DNA of 64,000 nt from Carpediemonas membranifera (lineage: Eukaryota > Fornicata): positions 248,001 to 312,000 of the forward strand of contig JAHDYR010000006.1 of NCBI GenBank assembly GCA_019828565.1, in the 5' to 3' direction. Positions within the stretch are counted from its first letter, which is position 1. Every line of letters begins with the position of its first letter. Below are positions 41,103 to 51,134 of the stretch, piece after piece. Below the pieces are notes generated by a model that worked only from the letters and a program-made list of their open reading frames with translations, was not told where the DNA came from and searched no databases. The position numbers were made by a program, and so were the translations under genes.

Positions 41103-42497
41103 ATGAGTAATTTGCCACACGATGATTCCGGAGACGAGGACACCGGCGTTGGCATCATTCCCGTGGTGGACATCTATGCTTCCCGCCAGCGCATGCCCTC
41201 CTTCACAATGGCCGATCGTTCGATAGAATCCGTCCATTGGAGCAAGAAGCAGCGCTCGGAGATGACAGATTCGGACTGGGCACACCTCATGCAGGAGCAT
41301 CGCATCAAGATGGCCGTGCCAGGCAGGGCAGCACCGCGGCCGTGTCGCAACTGGGCGGAGATGAACATCCCGGATGTCATCCGCCGCTCCTTCCCGTCCT
41401 CATGGACAAGGCCGACTCCCGTGCAGATGGCGTCGATCAAAGCGGCTATATCGGGTTGGAACCTCGACTGTGTCGCCTCCACAGGCTCTGGAAAGACCGC
41501 AGCATACGCTATCCCAACGCTGACTCGGCTCCTGGACAACGACCTCCTCGGCAAGGGCGCGTCCGTCCTGATCCTGGTCCCGACGAGAGAGCTCGCCGAG
41601 CAGGTGCTAGAGATGTACCACATCCTCACGGCACACGTCGCCAAGTGCTCGGTGTACGCCGTGTACAGCGGGGCAGACACAGAGGCCGGTCGCCAGGTGG
41701 GTGTGAGGCGCGCTGATGTTATCGTCGGCACACCAGACCTGATCCACCGTCACATCGCGGACGGGAACCTTAACCTGCACGGACTGCACGCGTTGATCAT
41801 CGATGAGGCTGACCGCATTGTAGAGCAGTTCGGGCAAGGACCACTCGGCGCCATCATCTCTGCCCTCGGGGCCGCGAGACCCAGTGCTCAGCGCCTGCAG
41901 TATTCAGCGACAAGGTCTGAAGCCACGACGAAGCTCGCACACACCACCAGCCGCGTCCTATCGATCGAATGCGCCACCCCCCCTGCGACGATCACCCACC
42001 GCGCCGTTCTCGTGCCATCGCCCAGAGACAGGCTCCGGACACTGGCGGGTGCTGTCGACGAGTACGTCTACCGCGGCCACAAGCAGGCGCTCGTGTTTGT
42101 GAACACGCGGTCAGACGTCCAGCCCCTCGTACGGGCCCTGCAGGGCCAGGTCCAGCGGGTGCGGGTGCTCGGGGTCCACGGCGAGGACGTGGAGATGAGG
42201 CGTGTAGCCGCAGAAGCCCTGCAGGACTCTAGACCGGTCGTGGTGGTATGCACTGATCTCTTTGGCCGCGGTATCGATGCACCGCACCTGGGCGTCGTCA
42301 TCAACTACGACCTGCCCCAGAACAGAGGCTCGTTCGACCCCGCCTCCTTCACTCATCGCGTGGGCAGGGTGGGTCGGGCCGGAAAGGCCGGTGTGGCCGT
42401 CACCATTGCCCACAGAGAAGAGAGGACCATGTTCAGGGACCTGAGGGCGGCGCTGCGGGCTGTGCGGTGCAGAGACATCCCGGATGAGATCCGCTGA
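41103..42497 (+). CDS. DEAD-box RNA helicase, Prp28/DDX23-like, 464 aa
   Basis: All helicase motifs are present: Q motif TPVQ (about residue 105), motif I ASTGSGKT (126), PTRELAEQ, DEAD (234), SAT (269), LVFVNTRSD, FGRGIDAP and HRVGRVGRAG (418). The region before the Q motif, VHWSKKQRSEMTDSDW with CRNWAEM, matches the Prp28/DDX23 signature HWxxKxxxEMTxxDW. Prp28 exchanges U1 for U6 at the 5' splice site during spliceosome activation, consistent with introns in this genome. It lacks the long RS-like N-terminus of animal DDX23. The frame is open to a TTG at 41031; ATG at 41103 chosen. GATAAATGG lies after the stop. Confidence 0.85.
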   Translation: MSNLPHDDSGDEDTGVGIIPVVDIYASRQRMPSFTMADRSIESVHWSKKQRSEMTDSDWAHLMQEHRIKMAVPGRAAPRPCRNWAEMNIPDVIRRSFPSSWTRPTPVQMASIKAAISGWNLDCVASTGSGKTAAYAIPTLTRLLDNDLLGKGASVLILVPTRELAEQVLEMYHILTAHVAKCSVYAVYSGADTEAGRQVGVRRADVIVGTPDLIHRHIADGNLNLHGLHALIIDEADRIVEQFGQGPLGAIISALGAARPSAQRLQYSATRSEATTKLAHTTSRVLSIECATPPATITHRAVLVPSPRDRLRTLAGAVDEYVYRGHKQALVFVNTRSDVQPLVRALQGQVQRVRVLGVHGEDVEMRRVAAEALQDSRPVVVVCTDLFGRGIDAPHLGVVINYDLPQNRGSFDPASFTHRVGRVGRAGKAGVAVTIAHREERTMFRDLRAALRAVRCRDIPDEIR

Positions 42498-42700
42498 GCA
42501 TCTGTTCTTCGTTTACTATGTGGACAGATAAATGGCCGGCCCGGGTACCCCTATACAAAGCAGAGGGAAGCAGCGATGACGCGGACATGGATATGTGGGT
42601 TACATGATGTAAATGCGGGATCAGGCACAGGGTCACCAGTAAGGATACGCGAGCGTATTTCGGGATCTTTTCGATCTTGAGCAATCAAGAACACGAGAAG

Positions 42701-44458
42701 ATGACCTCGACAAATACGGCTCCTCAAACGCCAATTAGATCGCCAGCTGTACTTTTGACTACCCGTGTGCTGCCAGGCAGCTTCAGTAGCGCCACACAGC
42801 TTCCCCGTGGCATTGGAAGCCCGGCGAAGGCCTTTCTCACCGCCAGGGGCGTCACTGGCTCAAATATGGTAGAGATTTCTGCACACACAGACGATGACGG
42901 CTGGTCTCTGCTTCATCACGCAGTCAAGAGCGGCGAGCAGAACATTGTGGAGTTCTTTCTGGACAACGGCGCCGATATCAACCGCCCCAACGACACCGGC
43001 GCCACCGCCCTGCACCTGGCAGCGCTGTTTTCTCCGCACCTTATCCCATACCTCTATCGACGCGGGGCCGACCAGTTTGCCCGCAACAACGACGGCCTCA
43101 CAGCCATCCACCTCGCTGCAGGCCACCAGCCCGCGGCCATTCCCCTCCTGATCGAGCGCGAGACCCCTGTAGACGTCCTGGACACTGAAGACTGGACGCC
43201 CCTGCATGTGGCGGCCGAGAACATGCCCGAGTCGATCGAGGTGCTGCTCCACTATGGGGCGGACATCAACGCCATCACTGCCACTGGCATGACCCCGCTC
43301 CACATCGCCGCGCAGCATAAGCCGGCTGCTGTGGCGGCTCTGCTTGAAAACGGGGCGAACGTTCGTGCGACCAACAACGACGGCTGGACGCCCCTTCACA
43401 TCGCCGCCCACCACCAGCCAGACGCCGTCAGCATGCTCACAAGGGCCGGGTCTGCTGTACTGGCGCCCCTACCCAACGGCTCCCACCCTCTCCACGTGGC
43501 GGCCGAGCACTGTGCCGAGTCCATCCCACCCCTGCTCGCAGCCGGGGCCGACATCCATGCGGCCACAAAGAACGGGTGGACACCGCTCCACTTCGCCTGC
43601 TGCTACCATCCCGAGGCTGTGCTCCACCTCATCCATGCCGGGGCGGACGTCCACACACCCGACGAGGATGGGGTGTGCCCCCTGCACAGGGCGGCCCAGT
43701 GTCAGCCAGGCGTCATACTCGACCTCGTTGGTGCTGGGGCGGGTGTTAACGTGCGGGCCGGCGATGGGTGGACGCCCCTGCACTTCGCCGCATGTTTCCA
43801 GCCCGAGGCGCTGACCCCGCTGTTCAATGTGGGGGCTAATGCTGCGGCCACAGACGCAACAGGAGCCACACCGCTGCACATTGCTGCGGAGAACCAACCG
43901 GAAGCAGTGGGCCGCCTCATAATTCGCGGCTCCTCCATTGACGCGCAGGATAATGACGGAAACACGCCCCTCCATGTGGCTGCAGCCAACTCGCCCGAGG
44001 CAGTCGAGACCCTCTGCCATAACGGGGCAAAGGTGAATGTGCACTGTAAGAACGGGACGACCCCGCTCCATGTGGCCGCCGAGTTCTCAGAGAAAGCCAC
44101 GCTCGTGCTACTGAAGAACAAGGCCGACCCATGCGCCACCGACGATGTGGGCTGCACACCACTGCATGTTGCCGCGGTCCAAGCCCCCCAGACGACCGTG
44201 GCCCTCGTCAGCTACGGGGCTGACCTCACAGCAACGAACGACAGGGGCGAGACTCCTGCATCACTGGCACAGGAGCACTCGGGCCCGATCGCAGCGGCGC
44301 TGTTCGGGGAGCTGTCCAAGAGGGCGGCCTTGGGGATGAGGCACGCCAGCGAGAAGGCTGAGCTCGAGTCGAAGGTGCGGCAACTCGAGGCGCGGGTGGC
44401 TGAGCTTGAGGGCAACGCTGCCGCTGCTGCAGCAGGCATTGTTTCTGTCAAGAAGTGA
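42701..44458 (+). CDS. Ankyrin-repeat protein with C-terminal coiled coil, 585 aa
   Basis: About fifteen consecutive ankyrin repeats span residues 45-535, with regular GWTPLHxAAxxxPEA and GADVxxxxxDG motifs. Unlike typical ankyrins, position 14-16 of the repeat is often QPEA or SPEA. A short coiled coil (residues 550-575) ends the protein, suitable for dimerisation. No catalytic domain is attached. Repeats differ from one another at base level, in contrast to the homogenised array at 0-8 kb, so this gene is an older, diverged array. The frame starts at a TTG at 42677; the first ATG is 42701. Confidence 0.88.
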   Translation: MTSTNTAPQTPIRSPAVLLTTRVLPGSFSSATQLPRGIGSPAKAFLTARGVTGSNMVEISAHTDDDGWSLLHHAVKSGEQNIVEFFLDNGADINRPNDTGATALHLAALFSPHLIPYLYRRGADQFARNNDGLTAIHLAAGHQPAAIPLLIERETPVDVLDTEDWTPLHVAAENMPESIEVLLHYGADINAITATGMTPLHIAAQHKPAAVAALLENGANVRATNNDGWTPLHIAAHHQPDAVSMLTRAGSAVLAPLPNGSHPLHVAAEHCAESIPPLLAAGADIHAATKNGWTPLHFACCYHPEAVLHLIHAGADVHTPDEDGVCPLHRAAQCQPGVILDLVGAGAGVNVRAGDGWTPLHFAACFQPEALTPLFNVGANAAATDATGATPLHIAAENQPEAVGRLIIRGSSIDAQDNDGNTPLHVAAANSPEAVETLCHNGAKVNVHCKNGTTPLHVAAEFSEKATLVLLKNKADPCATDDVGCTPLHVAAVQAPQTTVALVSYGADLTATNDRGETPASLAQEHSGPIAAALFGELSKRAALGMRHASEKAELESKVRQLEARVAELEGNAAAAAAGIVSVKK

Positions 44459-44524
44459 TGTTCACGGAATTATTTCTTTCTTCTTCACGACTAAATTGTT
44501 CTCTCGTTCACTGGCCATGATGGC

Positions 44525-45612
44525 ATGTCTCGGGGACCTTTGTGTCTTGTTTAAAAAAGCGTGTCACTGCAGCCAGCCGCGTGTCGTCCGCCACAGTCGG
44601 GCAGTTTATCGACGGTCTCATCGGAATTTGCTGCATGGAATCGGTGTTCTCGAGTGCAGCGAAAGAAATACCTGGCTCATTTGGCATAGCAACTGTTATC
44701 TCCAACAGAAACTCAGAAGATTTGGGCTTGAAGCCATCTGTTGCGGCGAACGATCTCCTTGAAGCCTTCACACTCATCAATGAGTTCCTTGGAGGCAAGG
44801 AGATGCCTTTCAACGACGTTATATGCGAGCTGAAGCTCAGCGGCACCTCACTACTGACCAAAAAGCGCGTTCATCAGTTCCTGCATTTCCAAACCCGACC
44901 CATCCTCTCGCTCCACTGGAGCACAGCACAGACACCTCCCATCCTGATCATATCAGCCGCCTCAATGACGCAAGAAGAACACGAGGAGTTTATCAGGTCA
45001 ACCCGGTCGGAGATTGAGGCATATGTCGCGGCGAACAGACCCCTGGATAAGAGACAGCTCCCAGCCACGCCCATCCCCCAGTGCCCGGGACAAGCCCCTG
45101 CCACTGGGAGGGACAGACTCCTGGCTTCCCTGGCCGATGTCCGGGACTCGCCGTTTGCCGCCAGACGGCCCACTCTCCGCGAGCTGGACGGCCTGGCGCG
45201 GGCAGGGGCGGATCCACAGCAGATTAGACTGTTGAGGAGGCGAAAGTTTACTCCGAACCAGGGCCCTGAGCCGTTTATCGACACAGCCGATGCTCGGGTG
45301 CGTGTCTTTGACGCGATGTACAAGCAAACATACCACACAAACATCCGCAAACTCGGTGAGATAGCACAGGCCGTAGCGGCAGAGATGGGCGACCGGTCGA
45401 TGCGAGTGCATGTCGCTGACGCGCTGATCCGGAGGATTTGCGAGGTCCCCCGGTCACCCTTCATGATCGAGGCCCGCGAGGTAATTACAGCTGACAACGA
45501 CGTCCCAGTAGAGGAGTACCTCAAGTTCAACAAGCTGGCCATGGTAGGGGTGGGCAAGCACGGGTTCGTCGCGGCTGTGAGGGATAGTGCCACTGGCGGC
45601 CCACTTGGATGA
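44525..45612 (+). CDS. Unknown protein, 352 aa, with a probable 29-nt 5' intron
   Basis: The main frame has no ATG until codon 32 (44635), while a GTG at 44542 merely marks its open start. Removing 44544-44572 (GTCTTG...CACTGCAG) joins an ATG at 44525 to the frame as MSRGPLSSRVSSATVGQF. A 31-nt alternative starting at 44542 would use the ATG at 44517. The protein is helical, with a central Pro-rich stretch (QLPATPIPQCPGQAPATG) and a basic RRRKFTPNQGPEPF segment followed by helices to the end. No domain is recognised. If no intron is used, translation from 44635 gives a shorter product. Confidence 0.6.
44544..44572 (+). other. Probable 29-nt intron
   Basis: It starts GTCTTG and ends GTCACTGCAG. 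The length equals four other introns in this window, but the 5' site is weaker and no homologue confirms the junction. Confidence 0.45.
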
Positions 45613-45816
45613 GGCGGGCTGTTGTTGTGTGTTGTTATGTGCTTCAATGTATGTGTATTTTAAGTCTTCTAAACATCCCAGTGCATTCAACGTCAGGTAC
45701 ATGTGACTGGAGGAGCTTCGGAGAGTCGGCCCGAACCCTAGGTGACGATAAGAAGTGGCGGCGGACGCCATGATCAGGATACTGGGACGTATATATGACT
45801 GGGAGTGCTACAACAT

Positions 45817-45826
45817 GAGTTCTGCG
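45817..45826 (+). promoter_or_regulatory. GAGTTCTGCG start element of the MCM7 gene
   Basis: This variant (core TCTGCG) lies 6 bases before the ATG at 45833, as do TTCAACTGCG before SCAMP and ACAGTCTGCG before the gene at 59055. A TATATATGAC string is 25 bases further upstream. Confidence 0.4.
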
Positions 45827-45832
45827 TAACTA

Positions 45833-48168
45833 ATGTACATGTGCACTTTACGCCGAACAATTCTCGAATTTCCGATGTCGGCAAGGCCTGGCAAGAATGC
45901 GCTTCCACGCGAATCGCACGAAGAAGGTTTGTAACTACGGAATCCGCCTTGTTTGTTTCTCACATAGATCTTGTTCTTGCTCTTTTGAGCGAAAGTCGCA
46001 GGGATGACCGTCTCTTCGTTACTGACTTCCGTGGAAACACTGGCAGTGAGCTCCAAGGCACAGTATTCATCAAACTGGACGATCTGGACCGGATTGTCGA
46101 GGCTATCGAGTCTAAGCCGATGAACATGAAGGACGACGATGACCGCATCCTCAGCACCAACAGAAGCCTCCACGACCTCGTCAGACGCATTGAGAGCAAC
46201 GTTGAGCGCTACAGCCGCATTTTTGCACAAGTTATCCACGAGAAGATCGTTGGGCTGCCCCCCCAGGCCCGCCCCGAGTTCGCCGAGCAGACGCGCCGCT
46301 TTCAGGTTCGCTTCGTCACTCGCGAGGCATCCTCTGTGACCCCCATCATCAACGTGCGCTCCTCCCGCATCGGCCAGCTTATCAAGGTCCGCGGCGTCGT
46401 GACCCATGCGACTCAGTCGGTCCCTAAAGCCCGAGTCATCTGCTACCAGTGCTCAAACTGCACTAAGTCGATCTACGAGATCGTTGAGCGACAGGACCAC
46501 CAACCGCTCGAGTCGTGTGACAGTGCCGAGTGCATCAGGGCGAAGAAGTCGGGCACGCTGACCATGAACACTAGCGAAAGCCTCTTCGTCCCCGCACAGC
46601 ATATCAGGATCCAGCAGCTGTCGGCCGAGGTGAAGCAGGGCAACGTGCCCATCTCGATTACCGTCCACATGGTCGGCGAAGGCATCACCCGGTCGTGCAA
46701 CCCCGGCGACATCGTCACACTAGAGGGTGTCTACATCCCCATCCTCTACGAGGGCGGCCGGCAGTTCCAACGTGGTCTGCTCAACGATACAGCCATCCTC
46801 GCCCATCGGGTGGTGAAGGAGAAGACGCAGCTGCTGCACGCCGAGGTGGACGCCGCGAACATCGCCATGAAGCTCAAGCACAAGGGTTCGGTGGAGGCTT
46901 TCAAGATGCTCTCCTCGTCTATCGCGCCCAAGATCATCGGCCATGAGAATGTCAAGAAGGCACTACTCCTCCAACTCATCGGCGGTGTCGAACGCACCCG
47001 TAGCGATCGGACCGTGATCAGGGGCGACCTCAACGTCTGCCTCATGGGCGACCCCGGCTGCGGCAAGAGCCAGATCCTCAAATACGTTGCTCAGATCGCA
47101 CCAAGGGGCGTCTACACCTCGGGTAAGTCATCATCCGGCGTGGGTCTGACCGCCGCGGTCGTAAGAGATCCCATGACCCGCCAGTTCACCCTTGAGGGTG
47201 GCGCCCTCGTGCTCGCCGACCAGGGCGTCTGCTGCATCGATGAATTCGACAAGATGGACGACGGAGACCGCGGGTCCATCTACGAGGCCATGGAGCAGCA
47301 GCGCGTCTCCGTGGCAAAGGGCGGCCTCGTCACCACACTGAACGCTCGCGCCTCTATTGTTGCGGCCGCCAACCCGGCCTGGGGCAAGTACGATGTCACC
47401 AAGAGCACAGCCGAGAACATCAATCTGCCCCCCGCGATGCTGAGCCGGTTCGACCTGCTCTTTCTGATTATAGACGACCAGGGCGAGGAGGAGACCATGG
47501 ACCTCGCCCGAGCCATCCTCTCCGGGGCCGTGGACGACAGCTACAAGAAGAGCACACTCAGTCTCGAGGAGATGCGGCACTTCCTCCGCATTGCCAAGCT
47601 GTTCAAGCCGCACATGGACTGGGGAACTGGGGCAGCGCTCCCTGCCGAGGCAGCTAGGATCAGGGACTACTACCTGGCATGCAAGGCGGATGACGTCGAG
47701 CAGAATGACTACAAGGACGTCTTCACGTCATATCGCATGCTGCAGTCGCTGTCCAGACTCGCCATGGCGCACGCCAAGCTGAGAATGACGCTCAAGTACT
47801 TCTCTGACCCTGAGAACGAGACCCTTCCCGAGCCCGAGGATGAGCAGACCTCGGCTACTGTCTCCAAGACAGACGTCGAGGAAGCTATCCGTCTGATGAA
47901 GGTTAGCCGCGAGTCCTTCACGCGTACGAAGAAGCGCCGCTCTGGCCGCACCATTGCCTCGCCCGACGAGGTCAAGCAGATGATCGTACGAATCCTGGAG
48001 GACAACGGGTCGATGAAGAGGGACGAACTCATCAAGCTGACGTGCAGCCGCCTGAGAGGTGCGAAGGCGGACAAGGTCTCGGCCTTGATCAAGAGCTGGG
48101 CAATTGGCGGGGCGCTTGAGAAGCGGGGCGAGGACATCTCCCTGCCTGACGAGGACGAGGAGATGTGA
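45833..48168 (+). CDS. MCM7: MCM7 replicative helicase subunit, two exons, 764 aa
   Basis: Exons are 45833-45926 and 45968-48168. The N-terminal OB region has the zinc-binding pairs CYQCSNC and ESCDSAEC (from about residue 190). The AAA core has Walker A GDPGCGKSQ (about 392), Walker B CCIDEFDK (about 453) and arginine-finger LSRFDLL (about 523). The pattern of the N-terminal domain (FVTDFRGN, YSRIFAQVIHE, RQFQRGLL) matches MCM7 rather than MCM2-6. It is a subunit of the hexameric MCM2-7 helicase that unwinds origins. The unspliced frame starts only at a GTG at 45805 with unlikely residues. A second in-frame ATG is at 45875. ATGTAAAG follows the stop. Confidence 0.93.
45927..45967 (+). other. 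41-nt intron in MCM7
   Basis: Begins GTTTGT (as in the C2-like gene) and ends TTTCTCACATAG. Splicing turns an upstream PRESHEE reading into EEDLVLALLSESRRDD, an apt MCM7 N-terminal helix. Confidence 0.72.
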
Positions 48169-48433
48169 GTGTTTCATGGGATATGTAAAGGATGTGGTTT
48201 ATCGTTGCTGATGGGTTGGATGCGGGCTGAAGATCGTATCAGATCGCATTCGACTGCTGACACGAAAAGCCTTGGCAACATAATTTAGCCCCGCCTGGCG
48301 ATTGCGACGTCTGGCAGGCTGCTGGCAACTACTACTGGCAAGGCTTACCAGTCTGGCCTCTGGAGATTGCATCTCACGAGAAGAGATTTCCCTTGCGATA
48401 CGAAGCGATCCCCGTATCGAGCCATGCCAACGA

Positions 48434-50086
48434 ATGGCAGCGCAAACTCAATGTACAGATACGAAACAGACACTCATTGATGCATTTCGGTGCGCGGTGA
48501 TTGCTACAGCGCATGTTCCCGGCGATGTTCCTTCCAAACTGGCCAAAGCACTCGAAATCGAATTCGGAGAGAGCATTCCGAAGCTAGACGATCTCTGCAA
48601 AGAATCTAGCGATGATATTTCCAAGCTCAAAGCACAGCTGTCCTCTCTGAAGCTAACAAGCAGCAAAGCAACAACAATGCTCGATCGCGCCCAAGCAATC
48701 CTGAGCGACGGCCCCCGCCTGAGCATGAATATCGAGCTCTGCGCTGGCGAGACCCTCCCTGAGCAGGTATACACCCTGCTCCAGGGCACGCTCTACGCCG
48801 TTCTCCTCCATGCTGGCGCCGATCCCGACCTGGATGACAAGGAAGACGACGAGGAGCGCGTGACTGAGCACCGCAAGCACTACCCCGCAGAGGCCAAGAG
48901 CATGTGGTTCTTGTGTAAGAAAACCTTCTTCACCCGCAACGTGGCCGAGAAGGATGGCAAGCTACACATCCGATGCCGGTTTGACGATGCCGTCCTATTT
49001 AGACGGTACCACGGCCGCCTGTACACCCGTGGGAACAATGCGTGGAACCTACTAGGCTACAAGGGCCGAGACACCACTGCTTACCGCATGGTCAGGCTGC
49101 CGCCCGTACTTTCGATGAGAAGTACTCAATTCGCTGCCATCGCGGTCACCCCACGAGGTCTGTACGGCTGGGGAAGCGACCACGGCCGTGTTCTGGGCAT
49201 GTATTCTTGCAAGAGCGGTGGCGGTACCATCGGCTTCCCTCGACGTATCAGGTTCGTCCAGGAGCCGCAGGTCGCACAGTACGAGGCGAGTCTCCCGGCC
49301 TGGGCCAAGGACAGGCTGGTTACATGCCTCGCCGTGACCCACAACTACTCTGTTCTCATCACTCCGGTCGGTGTCGTCGCCTCGGGCTATGACAGCAAGC
49401 ATTTCCTGCCGGGCGAACAGAGGCACTCCGCTGGTCTGTTCCAGCGCGTACCGCTCCCCCGGGCATTCTATCCGACGCACGTGCTCGCTGCAAACGTGGC
49501 CGTCTTGACCGACGGGTCTAATCAAATGATTAGTGGAGAGAATTCCCGGGGCCAGCTGGGCATGGGGCACTGTGACGAGGTCCAGGAGTTCGTCCCGCTC
49601 CCTTTCCACGTCGACCGTGTTATCTCCGTGCCGTCGGTCTTTTCTCTCTACCAGAGCGGCAAACAGCTGTTGTTTGCGGGCAGGGTGATGCCCTTCATGC
49701 TACCCTTCCTGCCGCACTTCGCAGAGGACGACGAGTGCAGCCGGGCCACCCCACTGACTCTGCCCCATCGGGTCAAGGCCGTCTTCCTCTCGACGTTTAT
49801 AGCATTCGTCCGGGCTGACGGCGAGGGTGTGTTCATGGTGGACGCGCTGCAGCACTATTACGAGCTCCCCTTCGAGCCGACTATGCTGCTGGTTGTCAGC
49901 GACACTTTCTTCTTCAGGAATAAGGGCGCATGGTTTGCTGTGGGTAACAATGAGTACGGTGCGGTGTCGCCTGATATCACCACTGATTGGATCGACACAC
50001 CGCTCGAAGTATCTCTCGCCACCGTCGAGAGTTTGAGGCAGATGAGCGGGTTCGTCATCGAGTACCCGACCATGCTGGCCCAGTGA
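48434..50086 (+). CDS. RCC1-like repeat protein, 550 aa (paralogue of the 16.3-18.1 kb gene)
   Basis: RCC1-type strands occur at GLYGWGSDHGRVLG, NSRGQLGMGHCDEVQEFVPLPF and the final NEYGAVSPD, implying a propeller over residues 200-530. The first 185 residues share with the other copy an ILSDGPRL motif, HAGADPDLDDKE and WFLCKKTFFTR, separated by similar distances. This shared N-terminal region is not part of RCC1 that I know. It may be a family-specific helical domain. The frame extends to a TTG at 48302 but the first ATG is 48434. GATATAAAG follows the stop. Ran exchange activity is unproven. Confidence 0.72.
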   Translation: MAAQTQCTDTKQTLIDAFRCAVIATAHVPGDVPSKLAKALEIEFGESIPKLDDLCKESSDDISKLKAQLSSLKLTSSKATTMLDRAQAILSDGPRLSMNIELCAGETLPEQVYTLLQGTLYAVLLHAGADPDLDDKEDDEERVTEHRKHYPAEAKSMWFLCKKTFFTRNVAEKDGKLHIRCRFDDAVLFRRYHGRLYTRGNNAWNLLGYKGRDTTAYRMVRLPPVLSMRSTQFAAIAVTPRGLYGWGSDHGRVLGMYSCKSGGGTIGFPRRIRFVQEPQVAQYEASLPAWAKDRLVTCLAVTHNYSVLITPVGVVASGYDSKHFLPGEQRHSAGLFQRVPLPRAFYPTHVLAANVAVLTDGSNQMISGENSRGQLGMGHCDEVQEFVPLPFHVDRVISVPSVFSLYQSGKQLLFAGRVMPFMLPFLPHFAEDDECSRATPLTLPHRVKAVFLSTFIAFVRADGEGVFMVDALQHYYELPFEPTMLLVVSDTFFFRNKGAWFAVGNNEYGAVSPDITTDWIDTPLEVSLATVESLRQMSGFVIEYPTMLAQ

Positions 50087-50203
50087 GCCGGTGCGGTTGA
50101 TATAAAGAGGCTGCTGCTGGTTCATAGCGATTTATCGTGCGGTATTTACCGAAATGTATCACCGAAATGTGACGATCGTGGTTAGCTGTTCTCAGCGTTG
50201 GTG

Positions 50204-50791
50204 ATGAACTCCGCTATTCACTCCACTCTTCCAACTAACCCAACAGTAGAGGATGTTAAGGCTGCGAGCGCGGTTCTTGAGAGCTCCTCAGAGCCGATTA
50301 TCATCAACTCGTTGCTCCGCAAGCTTGTCCAGCGCCTTGTTGTCGCTTCGTCTGACATGAACATAGATCCTATGCTTCCGTTGACTCTTACTGAGGCTAT
50401 TGTGCGCTTCAGTGGCCATATTGACCGCCCCACGGCCCTTGTGATGCTCGATATGCTCTCTAGCTCGACATCCCCGTCCAAGCACACGCTGCCAGTGCTA
50501 GAGAAGCTCATACCATTCGTCACAGTCCATGATACTGAGCTGGACGGCATCCTGGCCATGCTCGACGCCCCCGAATCCGCCTCTGCCGCTGTCACCATGG
50601 TCGCCAGGGCCGCCCCGACCCTGGACGGCAGCCTGCTCCCCGTAGTCGCCACCCATGTAGCCGCATACCTGCTGTCGGCGGTCCCCACGGGAGACCACCG
50701 GGCTGAGGCCCTCGAGTGCTTGGACAAGCTCGCCGAGCACGGCGGGCTGTGGGCGTCCAGTGTCAGAGAGCTCCGGGACAGGTGCGGGTGA
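50204..50791 (+). CDS. Small helical-repeat protein, 195 aa, unknown
   Basis: Hydrophobic helices with Leu/Ile/Ala at regular spacing (INSLLRKLVQRLVV, ALVMLDMLSSS, VLEKLIPFVTV, GILAMLDAPES) suggest a HEAT- or ARM-like solenoid of four to five helix pairs. No catalytic residues, cysteines or targeting signals are seen. The frame can start at TTG 50198; ATG 50204 is preferred. It lies 118 bases after the RCC1-like gene and may be a subunit or fragment of a larger scaffold family. Unassigned. Confidence 0.6.
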   Translation: MNSAIHSTLPTNPTVEDVKAASAVLESSSEPIIINSLLRKLVQRLVVASSDMNIDPMLPLTLTEAIVRFSGHIDRPTALVMLDMLSSSTSPSKHTLPVLEKLIPFVTVHDTELDGILAMLDAPESASAAVTMVARAAPTLDGSLLPVVATHVAAYLLSAVPTGDHRAEALECLDKLAEHGGLWASSVRELRDRCG

Positions 50792-51054
50792 GGTGTGAGT
50801 GGATCCACATTGTGTGCTCTCGCGTTGCACCTGTTTCAGCATACACCCCCGTGTCTCTTGGCACCCTCCACCCAGTCTCACCTATAAAGTTCATCCGCCA
50901 CCCTGGTAAAACTGGTGATGTCTCCAGTCTTCGTCCTCGGGTAACACCAGGCCCGCTTCGATTGTACCTTACCTTACCTTACCTTACCTTACCTTCCGCT
51001 GGTGCGAGAACCAAGATCCCGCCCAGAACCGGCGCCCAGAACCCTCTTCTTCGA
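50792..51054. other. Intergenic with a pentanucleotide microsatellite
   Basis: Six tandem ACCTT units lie at 50966-50995. The unit recalls telomere-like pentamers but is interstitial and short. Nothing else is recognised before the dyad at 51055. Confidence 0.6.
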
Positions 51055-51134
51055 TGTTGCGCAGTATAAACACATTGTTCGAACCTCCCAGACAGGGCCT
51101 GAAAGGAACGATCAAAGTGCCAAACTGCACAACA
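51055..51134 (-). repeat. Dyad abutting the Fanzor stop codon, candidate guide-RNA or element-end region
   Basis: The outer arm 51055-51077 is identical to the 23-bp arm of the 40.3-kb dyad. The inner arm 51117-51134 reads GTGCCAAACTGCACAACA, an imperfect inverted match, and touches the stop codon at 51135-51137. On the minus strand this is the region immediately 3' of the Fanzor ORF. In TnpB and Fanzor elements the structured guide RNA derives from the ORF's 3' end and element end. Whether this dyad plays that role here is inference. Confidence 0.6.

Noticed and set aside
50966..50995. ACCTT repeats as a telomere remnant
   Set aside because: Only six units, interstitial, between intact genes, and the unit does not match the TAGGG repeat known from Giardia.
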